DNA of 64,000 nt from contig NC_135195.1 in the NCBI RefSeq assembly GCF_050948175.1, forward strand, positions 6,538,001 through 6,602,000, written 5' to 3'. The DNA is from Xylocopa sonorina. Taxonomy: Eukaryota; Arthropoda; Insecta; Hymenoptera; Apidae. A program made the position numbers and the translations under genes. The notes under the pieces were generated by a model. That model worked only from the letters and a program-made list of their open reading frames with translations. It made no database searches and had not been told where the DNA came from. This document shows positions 33,901 to 48,900 of this stretch, in pieces. How positions within the stretch are numbered: the first letter of the stretch is position 1; the number at the start of each line of letters is the position of its first letter.

Positions 33901-36900
33901 ATAATATTCTTGGCACTGAAGACTTATTATGTTATATAATTTATTCATAGTAAGTTTACAGCGCGCCTTAACTTTGTGACATTTAACACGTGTATGTCGT
34001 ATTGGTTGGTAAACCAGGTTCTGAACAGTTCCTGGTAGAAAGTGCACTTTTACGCATGGTTGAATAATTTTCATGTTGATATACAGATAGATATATATGC
34101 ATTAACTAACCATAAAACAATTTTACTTTCAGTAATTTGCCGTTATTTTATTAAGTTGAAAATAAAAAGAAAATAAAACATGATATTTTTTTACAGTAAG
34201 TTAGAAATCTTCTCAAGATAGAACAGGTTGATCGTACCAGAAATTTTACTGGCAAATATAGCAATGGATGTTAATTTCAAGCCATAATATGTTTCTATTA
34301 GATTCGTTATCACATTTATTGCACTTCCTATCGTTCCAAAAAAATAATTATATTGCGCATATAGCGTTGCATTTGGTGGAATCATAATTCGATAGCGAGC
34401 TCTATACGTATTTTCCACGTTATTCCAATATGTTCGCATGCATTTCACTTTCAATGTCGACAGTATAAAAAATAATCTTCCTTTGAATTAAAAAATTCGA
34501 TCCAATTTCAAGATAGAGAATATGTGAAAGCATTAGCAGTGCACATATTTAATGTATAAATAGAACTAGCGTAACATAACATTTTATAACTATTGATAAT
34601 GTGATTTTTATTGATAATATTAAATAAAAAATTGAATTAAGTATTTAAATGAATTTGAGAAATTTTCTGTTGTGAATCTATTGTGCTGATGATTACACTT
34701 TTTAATTGTTCCATGAAAACAGATTTGAATAGCATATTATTTTATCGACCGAGTTGATCAATTTTGTTGGGACTATTTACCTATAGGTGGCAGTATGGTA
34801 TGGAGATGTAATTTATCCTAGCATTTGCAATCGTGATATTCATTGTTGTTATGTCGTATGTCTGAGCATATGTAAAGCAAAATGTTCATATTTAACAGCT
34901 TACAAATTGCTTAATCACATTTGTCAAGTAAATTGATAATAATAATTATATATTAATTATAATTTTATATATATTATTTCCTTTGAGTGTCGTAGTTTGC
35001 ACTATACCTAAATACTGCAACATCTGGAAGAAAAAAATGTTTCAAGTAAATGAAGTAAATCCGCAAATTGATGAATTTTCCGTTTCGTGCTCACGCGCAT
35101 TCGATAAACCACGGTCGAGTCCCCGCTCTTGACCACGGTACCTTTCTGGTAGTTGGACGTCTCAAGGGACACAACTTGGATCGTTTCAGGGTTAGGACGC
35201 AATAGCGTAAAATGTAGTGACACCAAGGGTGGCAAGGCTGATAGAGAATGGTTGAAGGAGGTTGAACGTGTGTCGGTAAAGGAAGGATGAAGGGGCTGGA
35301 GGGGAAAGTGAAATTGAACATAAGAGAGAAAGCGGTGTAGGGGGTAGATGAGCGACCACGGAGGGTACGTAGGGGCGATGGGTCGTTGCCCGGATGGTGA
35401 AACGGGAAAGGCCGGTAAATATCGACCCTTCCTTCACAGAATTATCCTCTATCTTCGTCCAGACATACGTTAGCCCGCGTTACTCCTTACCTTCGCGTTT
35501 GCGACCAGCCTTTTTCCTCTCGTAGGCTTGTAACCTCCTACCGAACGCCCACGTAGAGAGGCAGAGTACTACTGCTCTCACACTACAAGATCTCCATGCT
35601 ACCTTTCCAAGGTCAACGGCTCGAGGGCTCAAAGACCCCTGGAAACCGACTTCTATGGTCCGTGCGCACCTTCTGTGTCTACTTTCTTCTCGCTTTTTGC
35701 CTTCTTCATTTGTTCTGTAGGATTTCTATAAGGCACTTACAGTTTTGGTCAATATAGAATACCGAGGGTTTTATAGTTCTTCGAACACCTTTCGGAAATT
35801 GTACATTTCTGGAAAACTTGAACAAAAGCGGCTGTTTTCTCCCTAAAATTAACTTTCATGGTATTGTAACTTAAATTTTGAATAGGCTTAAAATTCAAAT
35901 ATATTCTATTCTACGGTAGAAAGTTTTCTGTAAGAATACTCGTAGTAACGATTGGCGTTGTATACTTTGTCGGCGTACAGTACAATGAATCATGGGACTC
36001 GAAAATTCACGGATTTTGTTTTATAGAAGGTAATTAACAGTGAATCATTGTATACTTTGGAAAAGTTTGCGACCATGCTTGATTTCCATGAATTCTTTTA
36101 ACAAGCATGAGTCACTGACTATGTTTTCACCAGAGGACTTTGAACTACTGCGTCTCGTCTGGGTAAAATGTTTGAACCAAGACATTCGAAGGTTGCCGAA
36201 GGTTACGGGTTTATCTCTGTTTCATTCCCTCTTTCTTTGTCCTCCCCATGTACATTTCGTACGCCTTGAATGCACGGTTTACTGCTCATCCCCAATGTCC
36301 TTTGTATTTTCTTTTATCTAACTGAACGGTTACTTCTCCGCCTTCGTGCCTACCTGGACTTCATTCCTACCAAAATCGGAACTATGCGATGTGCCTGGAG
36401 TGCATATCTTTACATATATATTTACGACTTCAATATTTAAAAGTAGACATTTGTCTTTTTTTATTTACCGTTACGTTCAAAAGTAGTTTTGCTACTAAAA
36501 AGGAATGTCTATGGTTTGTCCTCTTAACATATTTAATTGGAAGTGCAATATTCTTGTTCTGTAATTTTTGTGTGACATTAAAAATTTCGAGCTCCGGTGC
36601 TAGTACTTAAATATAACCATCTCAAATGTAATATATCTGTAGAGTGGGACATTTCTTTTATTCTGTCATCGTTCGACAACGGACAAATCTTGAATTTGGC
36701 TTTTTAAATCATATTTTCGAGACACCTTACCCGAAGATGTAGGTCACGCACTCCCCTTCTTGCACCTATCCTAGACAAGCGAATCTAGGCTGTGGGCAGT
36801 ACCGGGTGCATATAGGTATCGATCGTTGAACGGCGTTGCTGCAGCCTGGCCTGGTGCACCGGCAAAACTGGGTTACCCACCTAACCTATACACACGATTC

Positions 36901-39900
36901 CGTGGATCTTGTCCCTCGTTTGAACGAAGCCGAGCACGACTCTTGTATTTCTTCTTTGTATCCACGCGCTCGTGCATTTTCACCCACGCATGGCGCACGC
37001 TCTAGCACCTCTGCGACTTGTCACTCTTTTCTCGCTTCTTTGGTTTACTTCGACGTTCTGGTTGTCATTAAGAAATACACAGCAGTTCTAACCACCCCTT
37101 TTCTTACGACAGTAACGGTGAAATACCCACCATTGACAGCTAGTGTGAATATTCTACGATCATAGAAAATGCTTTAGTTCATTAAAGTTTGCTGCGTTGA
37201 AACAAGAAATTTTAGTAATTTAAATTCCTTTATGAGAACAGAGAACGTTATCGACTCGATTACAATACAGATGGTGCTGAAGTAATTAATATATGATTTT
37301 AAAATGGGAAGATATGCGATATGAATAGAAATTCTTTGTTGGTTTAGACATGAATCTTTATGTGCGTATGATCTTAATATATATTATTTTAAGAAGCACA
37401 GTGCGGAATCATGATATTATCCATTGGAAATGTGCAGTGGATTAAGAATTATGAAAAAACGAACATTATTGGTGTCTTTTATAAGACTCTTTTGAAAGAT
37501 CTTACAATTACGTAAGAATTTCATACAGAATACACAGGTCCAAAATTGAGGATACAATAACTAAACGTTTTACTATAATTACGAATCTCAAAATAAATAT
37601 TTCTATTCTAGAAAAAAACTGCATAGAATGAAAATTAATTATGATTCAGAATAAACAATTCATATTTTATATACATTAATTTGTGTTTAATTTAATTAAT
37701 TTATTAAAGAAAAAAGGTACGTACGATGCGTGAAAATTCTGAGTATATTGATATCAAATTTAAGGAATACTCGTGCCATGTACAGAAACATTTAATTCTC
37801 GCAGTATGTAGTACAAACTACAAACAAACGGGTGTGACATGTGGCAAAGTTAAGGCGAATGTGGTATATGCGCGCATGCACAAGGCTGCACGTCACCTTA
37901 CCCTCAAGTGTCGTGGGGCTGCGCCTACTGCATTCATGCGAGTTGAAGGGTCTACCGCGTCGACGTCCATTACGCGTGCGCAGCTCTTTGCACTCTGTCC
38001 ACTGGTCTGCGCACGCGGCTATACCTTCGACTCAGTGTGGGTTTGGCGCTTGACTACTTTTCAGGGCCGTGTTATAACACGTACATTTAATGTTTATATT
38101 TTATTTTAAATATTCTATAATATAAAAAAGGATTTCACGCGCATGCATACATATATATTGATTTATGTAATGTGAAATGTGTTTCATGTAATAATCGGAA
38201 TTTCTTTGTACTTTCGGAACCTTTCGGAACTGAGCCAATATTTAAAGAGATTAACGTAGTTTATAATAATTTAAGCAGAAAAAAATCGACACTTTTCTTA
38301 TCATATAATAGAAATGCTATAGTAAGTAGGAATATAATAATTAGTAACAAGTATTATAATGTGCGCTAGCACAATGTCCTTTTCTTTTTTCGTGTAAAAT
38401 CGTAAATGGGTAGAGGGTACTTTTGAAATAGAAGTACGATCCTGGCGCTCCTTAGTTGCAGAGCGAAACGGGTAGGGGGCCACGGGTCGCGATTCGTAAG
38501 TCGTGCGAGAAGGACTAGCCTGCATCAGTCTACGCCGCGTCCCTTGCAAAAGGGTACGCTCGTCTTCACGTCTTCGTTGATTTATCTTTCCCTTCTCCGA
38601 GTTTACACGTTATACAAATATAAACGCATACGTTAAATATCATTCAACCTTTGAATGCAATATCGAATAAGAAAATTCGTTGGGAAAGGGCGGTATATAT
38701 TATCGGACAACCTCATGGTGTCCGAGAAAGAATCTCACGCAATCTAGGAACAAATTGACGCCGTTTCAATTTCTTGCTCAGTTTGAACTTTTACATCCTA
38801 TACATTTGCCTTAAATACGTAACGCGCGTGTTGTCATATTTCCATAACATCGTAAAAACCGTGTGTGCATTGTGCTGGGAGCAATTCGCTTCTTTACCTA
38901 CGGGACTTTTTATCGCGTTCAGAAATCGCGATACGGAGGGAACTACATAGAACGCAACTCGGTACTTTTCGGCACGCGGCCGAATACCTCCGATCATCAG
39001 TCCCGAGACTTCCCCTAGTGATCCAATAGTGGAGAAGGAACGTGCGAAGAAGAGATTTTGGAAGAGTCCGCTGTGAAACGGACTTGTGTGCGCTGCTGAA
39101 TTCCGTTTTAGTGATAAATCCTCGGTAGACATAACCTGTATGTGCTTTGTGAATAGGAAGTTTCCCGTGGCAGGAGTGGGCGGTGCGATGAGGGAGACGC
39201 CGGTCGAGCCTTAAATATCGATTTTGGCATGGAAGAGGTACGATAGCCCGTCCGTTTCAGCGTGTCTCCTACCTTTGTGCATCTTCACGTTAAGAAGTTT
39301 TGACAGTTGAGTGCGGAAGTATTACATCAAAAGGAATCGCGTGCATCGATACGAAACAAAAACAATATGGTGGCATGATATTTTCGAGCGACAAAATTAA
39401 ATGTTCACAGTGAACTTATCCACCCGATAATGAAATGGCATGTGTGAAGAAATTTTTATGATTTTAAAGGTGTTATATGAAAATGTTGTTTTCGGATCAT
39501 CACGTGTACAGACATTTCATTTATAAAACGCGTGTCAGGCAGCAAACTTCGGTGACTATCGATCGATCATCTCATTAAATGTCGGTTAAAACACGTTACT
39601 TCTTTCGTTCTAGTATTATTCCAATGGAAATTCTATCATCCTCCAAAGTTTTACACCCTTCAAGAATTTGATCTACGGTTTTCTATTTGTCACGAATTTT
39701 CGTTACTAAGAATATCAATCGACGCTTTTCGCGTCCCATACCTTAATGAAGTATGTACCACTGATCGATCAAGAAAGAAAAAATAATATTGTTTCGAAGA
39801 AAAAGCTGGAAATGTCCATACATATACGAATAAAGAAAATTTTAGAAACGTTTAATGGAAATTGAAGGAAAAGAATCAACGATACTGCCAGTATTTTCAA

Positions 39901-42900
39901 AGAAATCTCGTGACTTCAACTATTGGGCGTATTCAACTGTTACGATAGATGAACTCCGTTTATAAGGCCCTTTGTTACGTTGCTGATGAAGTAGACGATG
40001 ACATCATGGTACAGTATTGCCGATTGAGAGATTCGTGGACAACAAAGATAGTGTCGCTTAAATATCGATGAGCTTTTTGCACTTGACACCGTTGTCCGTT
40101 CGTTCAGTGCATCAAACCTATGTCAATAGCTTTGCGCTGATCAAAACAAAAACGGAAGCAAAAGGAAGATAAAGAAAGAGAGAATATTTATTTTTGTGAC
40201 GGAATTAACAAAGCATGCATTTAGATGATCACGCGACTACTACTTAGGAATATGAACAACGGAACGCATGCAAAGAAAGAGATCTTTTCGACTACGCTAA
40301 TCTATTGATTAATTATTTAAACGGTAAAAAAGATCATCGATAAATTCATATAGTATTTATTTCTAACTGCATTTACAAATAACGATTTTTCGAAACCTGA
40401 TGCATCCATCGTTTGAAAGGATCATCGAAGCAATCGACGAAAACATCTCCTTTTAATCGATTCTTTTCTAACCAACGTTATCAGTCAAGGCGTGTGTGCC
40501 ATTGACGCTGAGTAAGAAGAAAAGCAACGTCAGGAAGAATGGTTTCGAGATATGGCGTCTCGAAGGAGGGCGCAGTGGGTGTCGCTGTAGGTATGGGACC
40601 TATGCACTGTCTCTTGCCACATTGTGGAGGACCCCATCACCACCATCACCTTTCGGCCCCTCATCCACAAAATCCACAGCCAGGTCACAATCACCACGTG
40701 CATCCGGCCCATCAGCCACCACCATCGCCAAGTCCCCACTTGAATCATCAGCTGAGCCATCATCAATTGACTGTCAACATTAACCATCTGAGTCATCAGC
40801 AGCAACAACAGCAACAAACTCAGCATCAACAAGCACCACCGCAGTATCGAGTCGTTACTGCAAATGCTAGTAAGTACAAGAAAGAACAACCAATGGAGAG
40901 CGAATGAGTGAGGGAGAGATAGAGAGGGGGGGGGGGGGGAGAGAGAGAGAGAGAGCGATGATGCAGATTATAATATATACTAGCGATTTGATTTTTTTTT
41001 TGCAATAGTTTCATCTAGAATAAAATACTACTTATTCCTTATGGTGTTATGGAACAAGTTGAAAAATATTGGTTTGCGTATTCTATTTTTGTGATACGAA
41101 AATTAAATCTGGAAATATCGCATATATTCGATTATATGGTCGATCATAAATTCAAAAATTCATCGATATATTTATCAATTGAGTGATATTATTTTATTTC
41201 ATAAATTATCTTATCAATTTATGATGAAGTAACTACACTACTAACAGCTCAATTTAAGATACCCAACCCTAATTACCCGGTGCTTTCCTAAACATTAAGA
41301 TCATTTTTTTAGTACCAGTGTACTTTTAACTTCCAGCAAATCACTTGGTTACATGTAATCCCTAAATTAATCAACACAGATTCTTCTATAAGTACTATTA
41401 TGATGTTAAATAGCTCACAGAATTATAATCATTATGTAGATTTGAGTCGGATGTCGTGCAATGACTTTGTAAATTTTCAGAATTTATTTAAAAGAACTTG
41501 GATTCCATTGCTGTGAACAGATACAAGATATTCATAAATTCAAATTGCTTAAGAATTTATTTCTTTTTAGTAATTGAGACACTCCATAAGAATTGTCCAG
41601 TCAGCTAGATATTCAACATTTTTATTTAATTCTATTACAAATGAGTATTTATAACTTTAGAGTATAATAATTGTAGATAGTAGTATTGTAAGGAATATCA
41701 AATTGGAAAGCTTGGTGAAAGACAAAAATGTTATGTAGTATTGTAAGTGAAAGATGATATAAGTATTTGATTCCTATCACTTCTTTTTCTTTTTATAAAA
41801 AAGTACATACTATATTCTGACTATAGTTGTATTAAACATTTGTTTGCATGTATGTTGTCCAAGTGAAAGAGCTCTATCTTCATTTGCTCCATTATGGACA
41901 TATATTTTCGTGACCAATGGAAGCATTGACTCAAATTTGGATGTTGTTTGCTTCTTTATCTTTATTTTTAGTTGCTGATTTTCCCTTGAACCATATTCTC
42001 TATCTTCTTCAGTTTTGTATTTCGAAGGTCGATGCATTCGTGATAAAATTATACATAACCATATTCAATATACGATTTGCACAGATTCACAATTGTGTAT
42101 AAACCCCCACTTTTACTTGGAACCATTAAATTTTTTATTACGTATGCCAATGCACACATAACTGCATGATCGTGTATATGTAACATCGCAAACCTATTCA
42201 TATAGGAAGAGATGTGGATACACGAAGACCGTTATTTTCGAGCACACTGGAGGTAGTTAATTTAAAGACCCGGTGCCCTATCTGTCAGAAGTCGAATCGG
42301 TTGTATCTATTTGTAGATACACGACCAACTTCGACTTGTACCGAATAATGTTTACGAAAATAAATTCATGACATTTCCACTTACAGTAACGACAAGCATA
42401 CCCTTGCTTTATGATCATTTCTTTTGGTAATTTTTCGTTTATTTGTTTCATCAAATAAATTTATGCCAACATTTAGTGGAAATGTTTTTATTTAATTTCC
42501 TTAACGTACCTTAATTTTTCATTTAATATTCATATTCAAAATGTTGTATGGAAAAATGACTACTTCTAAAAAGCCTTGATTGATAAATATTCGTTATTTA
42601 CAGTTAAGTTACAGCATCAATATATAGGACCTTAGTATTTAGGTTAGTCCTTAGCGCCCCTGGGCGGCATTGTAGACAATTCACGATATAGGTCAATCGA
42701 TAAAATGCTTTCTACCTTGTATAGTCGCGAAGGTATATTCGATTCTTTCCTCTTGCATGATATGTCCCGCCACGGTGGCGACGAGGTTTTAATAACTATA
42801 TTTCAAGAAATTCTAACAATTTAACGAACTTTGAAGTTGAGAAGTTGAGAAAAGAAACCATTTTTAAATCCACCATGTTATAAACAAAGTGTGTATTTTA

Positions 42901-45900
42901 AAAAACTGTACAATGTTAAGTACACATTATTTTTAAAGATGTCTATGTTGTGTCTATTGATAACGAAGTATATTATCATTTGAACCGATACTATATTAAA
43001 CTGGAAAATTTATAGAAATAGTCTATTGCATCAAAATTGTTTGTATGATTGATCGACTAATAAAGCTTTCAATATATAAAATAGATATCAGTGATAATTA
43101 AGTAAAGAGATCGATAAAGAGAAATACAATGAACGAAAAATGTCATAAACATAAAAAAGAAAATTCTCGTATCATTATTTATTTCTTCACATATTTAATA
43201 TGAATCACAGCTGATAATCCTTAATCTACTTGCTGACAGTATCATTTTTCATATAGATATATAATTTTATATTGTGTAGTAATTTGTATTAATCTTATTT
43301 TCAAAAATAGGATTACAAACTACAATCAATATTTAGAAATAAAAGGATTCGTTATGATAACGTTGTACCATCCAGTGATACTGTTTCAACAACATGTCAC
43401 TGATCAGCCACGTGGCTGCAATGTGATCGTTCTAACCTCACTTCTACTTTCATGTACGTTAATCTGTTCTGTTGATTTCTTCCCATACTTAGTTGCTCGA
43501 ATTAGTTTCAAATCACATTGATTTTTGAAACAGTGAAAGTCAAAATCTGACTATACGATGTACTTTTTACTCTGCGTATATGTATTCTATGTACGCGATT
43601 TAGTGGTGGAAGTTGGGAAGAGGAAAAGATAGAGAAGTAGAGAGGGACTGGAAGGGAATTAGCACCGGAAATGATGTATTACATTCTGCATTGTATTTTC
43701 CACGCCACGTTCTTTCACTCTGTTAATATACACATATGTGCCTTCCATCGTCGATTATTCAACATTAAAGAGTATTATATATAACATAAATTAGTGACGA
43801 TATGATAATAATGCAATATAAAATAATGCGATAAAGCTTACTTTTAAAACGCTACAGACTGTTAAAAAGACAACAGTGATAGCATTACTTAAGTTGTGGA
43901 ATGTTATTATCTTCTAAAGAAAATTAGCTTAAAATAAGTAACCAAATTAATATGTGTCTCTTTGTAATACTGCACATATTATATTTTATTAATCAATGAC
44001 TAATATATTATCTTTTTTTAAGATAATTAACATGGTAGCGAATGGAAGTTGAAATTCCAAGTATTTTTCGGATTGATATATAATTTACATATTTTCATGG
44101 TACTTAAAACGATTCTGACGATGGAGTTCGGCCTCGCCCCCCTTTCATAGCAATCAATGCACTCACGGAACTACAGATAGCAGCACTGCTCTGGTCCCTG
44201 CCCACATGTGCAAAGATGGCCGTTCGTGAGGCCGTCTTCTCGATTTCTTTGCTCACGTTCGTGCCTTGCTGTCACTTCACTGTTCTTTGGTTGTAAAAAT
44301 TTTCTGGTGCTGTTAGGCATAATATTTACGTAACAGAAAACTATAACTAGCTTAGTGTCGATCTTCAACGGTAAGCTGAGTATCCATATTTTTTTTCTTG
44401 TTTCCCTATCTGTCCCTGTATCTTGAGCGTATTTTCTCGTGATTATTTTGCAACATGTGGTGGAAAATATTTTCACATTTCTGCAAAATTATACATCTCC
44501 CATACATTGTATTATCGTACACTCTCAACCCCTTTCAGAGACAGTAATTCGGACTCGTTGGATGTTTTGATAATATATGTATCCAATTGCACTGCATTGC
44601 TTAGACGTCGACGACGTGTCAAGCGATGTCATGCAATTCCACGCATAATCGCTTTCACGAGTAATTCGTTTAACGACAGAATATGGCGAATGCTGTACGG
44701 TGGGGCAATATCTGGCATATGCGGATTTGAATGCACAATAATATCTATTTTCTTTCTTACTTTTTTTATATCACAGAACCAGATATATACGTATATACAT
44801 ATATATACGTACGTGTATATGTTACATGTACATGAGCATTCATACATTTACTATTTAAGATAAACAATGACAATGAAACAGAAATTTTTGTTATATATTT
44901 TGTAGCATTTATCTATATACAATTTTTTTATATCATTAATGTATATGCATATAAAAACATTTTATATTATATTTTGTTATAAATAAAAGATTGTTTTCCC
45001 CTTTCCCTCCTAATATTTTAACAATTAGCACAATATAGAGCGTTTCATTTATAAAATCATTTAAAAAATCTCAGATTACAGCTAATGTCAAAATATGTTC
45101 TTCTTCTCTATTCAATATTGTATGGATTTAAGAATTTCAATTCAACAGTATAATGTAAGATGTATGCATATCGTAAATTTGGTATTGTCCTTTATAAAAT
45201 ATTGTTTACTCAATGGATATTTACCAAATTGTTGATCTGCAACTACTTTAAAGAAGAAAAGCAATGCAGACACAAATTATAATTGTTTAATAGAGATGGG
45301 CAAGATAAATTCTATTAGTTCTCATTACTACCCATTTTAAGATTCAATTTTTTGTTCAATTACATTTTTCTCGAATTTATAACATAATACTTAATTTTTT
45401 GTTGTTTATAATTTCAGGATCAGACTTTCATGTGTCTGGACAAAATTACGGCACCCAACCAGGGGGCCAGGTGGGCGGGGGAGGGGGTAGTGTAGGAGTA
45501 CCTGGTGGTAGAGGACCTCCTCCACTCGGCGGTTTACAGTCCATAGGACAATCAGCAGCAGGTATACCGCCAGGAGGTCCTGCTGGAGGCCAGGCACCAC
45601 CTCAAACTCCGGCACCCGGGGTACAGTCACAACCGCCGCAAGGTCCGGCACCGACTACTACACCCCCTGTGCATACCCCCTCACCACAGGAAATGGGAAA
45701 GCAGGCCCATTTGCAACCTCAACCACAACCCCTGTCACAAGTATATGGGCCAGCACAGACTAGACCAACATCACAGGTGAATTACAAATTGTTATAAAAA
45801 GAATATAAAGAATATATTACAATTAGTTAAATGCATGAATGATTGAAGACTGAGTAAAAATTTTATTAACATACTTTACAATTTTAGGGTTATTATCCAG

Positions 45901-48900
45901 GCCCAAGGGCACAACAACCAAGAGGCATTAGCCACAGAGGAGGTCAAGGCGGTACTGGTGCACAAGTGGTGGGAATGTCAGGAGTTGGTGGAGGTGGAGG
46001 TCAACCAACCGCAATCTATCATCCAGGTGGTGGAATGGTTCAAACTGGAACAATGTACCAAGTCCCCAATCTTCATCCTCCACATCAGCAATCCGTATAC
46101 GCAATGAACAGTCAAATACCCCTTCAGGTAGTAGTTAAGTACTGTTGATTTTATATATTTATTGTCATGCTTCACTCATTTTATTTCTATCACTAGAGAA
46201 TATTTACAAATACAATTTTTAAATTTCAAAATATTAGTTTGCAATTAAATTTTTCTCTTGTGAACAAATCATTATTTGCTTGTAATGTACTTTATCATAT
46301 TCATTTTTTTTGTTGTTACTGACTCTAAGTGTAACAACGATTTTATACTTTTAGTTTGGTGGTCCACCTACACGGCATCAAACACATCAAAATCAATATT
46401 ATCCACAATTTCAACACTCTGCTATTATAACGGCACAAAATATGTATAGTACATTTGGTGCACCTGCGCCAGCTCCTTGTAAGTAGTATTTAGTAACTAT
46501 TGACATCGCAAACATTAAATGCAAAATAAATTTTATATTTTACATTGCAGATTATTGGCCCACTAGCCAACCAGCAAATACACCACTAAGTTTAAGAAGT
46601 GCAGGTGCAAGTGCCGTCACTGGTGGGGCACAACATGTTGCAGGCCCGCTGGCCGGTGCCCAAGGAGCCCCAGTAGTACCACAGGGTACGCTTCAGCAAC
46701 CTACGCAGCAGGCTCAACCGTTACCCCCAATGGGTATATCTCTTTCTCAGACTGGTAAGCTATATATTATTATTATATTTCAATATAGTTAACATTTCCT
46801 AGGTTCTTAGGTTATGTTACCTGAAGTCAAAATGTTTAGGATAGTGTGAATCAGTGGTGAATCATGGGGTAATGTACTTATTTAATAACGTGACACATTA
46901 ATGGGATATATGGCTTATGGAGGTCATGTGTCACTGCAGGACAAATATTTGAAATATTTTACTATTTTTCAATACGTGAAAATATTATTTTGTATTTATT
47001 ACTTTTATAAAAATTGAAAAAATATGACATAATTATCACAATAAGGAAACTTATGAAACTGTTGATAGGTTATTATAATGTTTTATATGCATATGTGTAT
47101 AAATAAAATTTGTTTGGTAAAAGGAGTAGGTATATGTACATATAGTTTAAGTATGTATATATATATTAACAATATAATAAAGATTCCCATAGAATTAAAT
47201 TAACTATCTAATCATAAATAGTAAAATAGCAAATGTTTTATGAATTTCGCTTCCATCCTGAACGTATTAAAATGAAAATTCAGTCTCATTGCAATATATG
47301 TTACAAACAAAAAATATAATCTTTTAGCATTGTACTTAAATTTTCGGTTTTCCCATTGTAGGAATTGTAACATATGTAAGTTTCTTAAAGTAATTGTGTA
47401 ATATATATAAATTATCTTTAACAAAATATATTTAAAAAATATATTGTGATAAATAAAGTAAAGAAAAAAGCAGTTAAACTTTTCAGCGTGTATGTGCCTG
47501 CCAGCATGTTATGCAATATAGTATCTCAATACTGATGTATAATGAGAGATTAAAATTAAACAACGTAGAAATACTGTAAGCATAGATTATTGAAAGTTAA
47601 CTGTACTTTTAACGCAGTAAATATACTCTCATAAATAATTTTTAAACATCAAATAAAATTGAGTGGTATATTTATGGATCACTAATCTCCTAACGATAAG
47701 GTCTAAGAAAAGTAAAACTCATAATTCAAGGGAATGCATGTAAAACGAAAGTTACGGACTTTATTGTGAAATTGTAAAGGACTTTATTTATGGCTTCTGA
47801 GTTTACATTACAATAGGCCTTTAGATTCTTAGAATCCATTAACCTCTCATAGCTATAACTGTAAAGGTTTTCTATGAACTCAGGTATAGGATCAGGTAAA
47901 TTTATATTTTCACATCGGTTCTTTTAGTACACTTCAACACACAAAATGTAAAGAAATATAGAGCTTCTAAGTAATTGTTTACCAAATTTTATTAAATGTA
48001 TATTATAAATAACGTATAAAAAATGTATGGTGGTGAGTAGTAGAATAGATAAATAATATAGAACAAACGTGAGAAATAAAGTGATGAATAAAGTGGTGAT
48101 AGTAAATTATTTATTAAATATGAATTTAAGAATGAAAGCGTTAATAGTAAATAAGTATATTTAAATATTTCATATGTATTGTAAATCTTGTGTTTCCTTT
48201 AAAGATGTGTACTCGGGCCATAACGGTGGTGCAACAAGTGCAACAAATAGTACGACAAAATCTCGGAAACCGAGGGGACAGAATGCTATTTATGATATCG
48301 TAGATCCAACAACGGGTAAAAATATAAGTCACGAAATTTACAAGGATAATGAAATTATTCAGAGTGGTGAATCTAGCAATCGTGGAACACCTCAACCACA
48401 AGTGAGTAATTTTGTAATATTAAGACATTAACAATTAACTGTAAGAGAAATATTTTTGTTCAAAAAATATATAGAATACATAAGTAATGAACAAATAAGT
48501 TGTAGAATAAATATATAGTTGATTTTCTCTTATAGTTAATTGTTTATATTATTAATATCTGTACCCAGAAGCCATGATCATTAAAAGATTATTCTTAACT
48601 TGTAGAAATTTTTAATACTTGTAGAAATATTCAAATGTTATATCAAAATTCAGTTTGCTTTTAATTTAATAGAACTAAATCAATACCAAGCTAGAACTCT
48701 TGAATAAATTGTATAAAGTATTTATCTCAATTATAAATAATTATAAAAATAAATGAATTAACTTTTATGTGGACTAGATATATTATTATGTAGATGTATT
48801 ACTTACATACAGTTTTTTATAATTCTGCTTATAGTTTGCAAACCATGGCTGAGGGGTAACAGAGGTATAAACATATTGAATGTTTCTTTTATTTCACTTA

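Larger units (their letters stand above)
30531..40538. other. eIF4G long intron with GC-rich islands and candidate promoters
   Basis: About 10 kb without a supported exon. AT-rich sequence is broken by GC- and CpG-richer blocks at roughly 32780-33120, 35010-35700, 36720-37160, 37790-38070 and 38400-39330. Open frames inside these blocks show no family resemblance. The blocks could be enhancers, alternative promoters or noncoding exons. Two promoter-like blocks are described separately. Confidence 0.4.

Noticed and set aside
33832..34454. Two adjacent minus-strand frames (80 and 87 aa) in the eIF4G intron
   Set aside because: They read somewhat like protein (for example YRIMIPPNATLYAQYNYFFG), but no family is recognised, no in-phase splice joins them, and frames of this length occur by chance in 64 kb. 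A transposon or gene relic is possible.
44423..44863. 146-aa plus-strand frame in the eIF4G intron
   Set aside because: Its end is coded by TA/TACA repeats, it overlaps another frame on the other strand, and no domain is seen.
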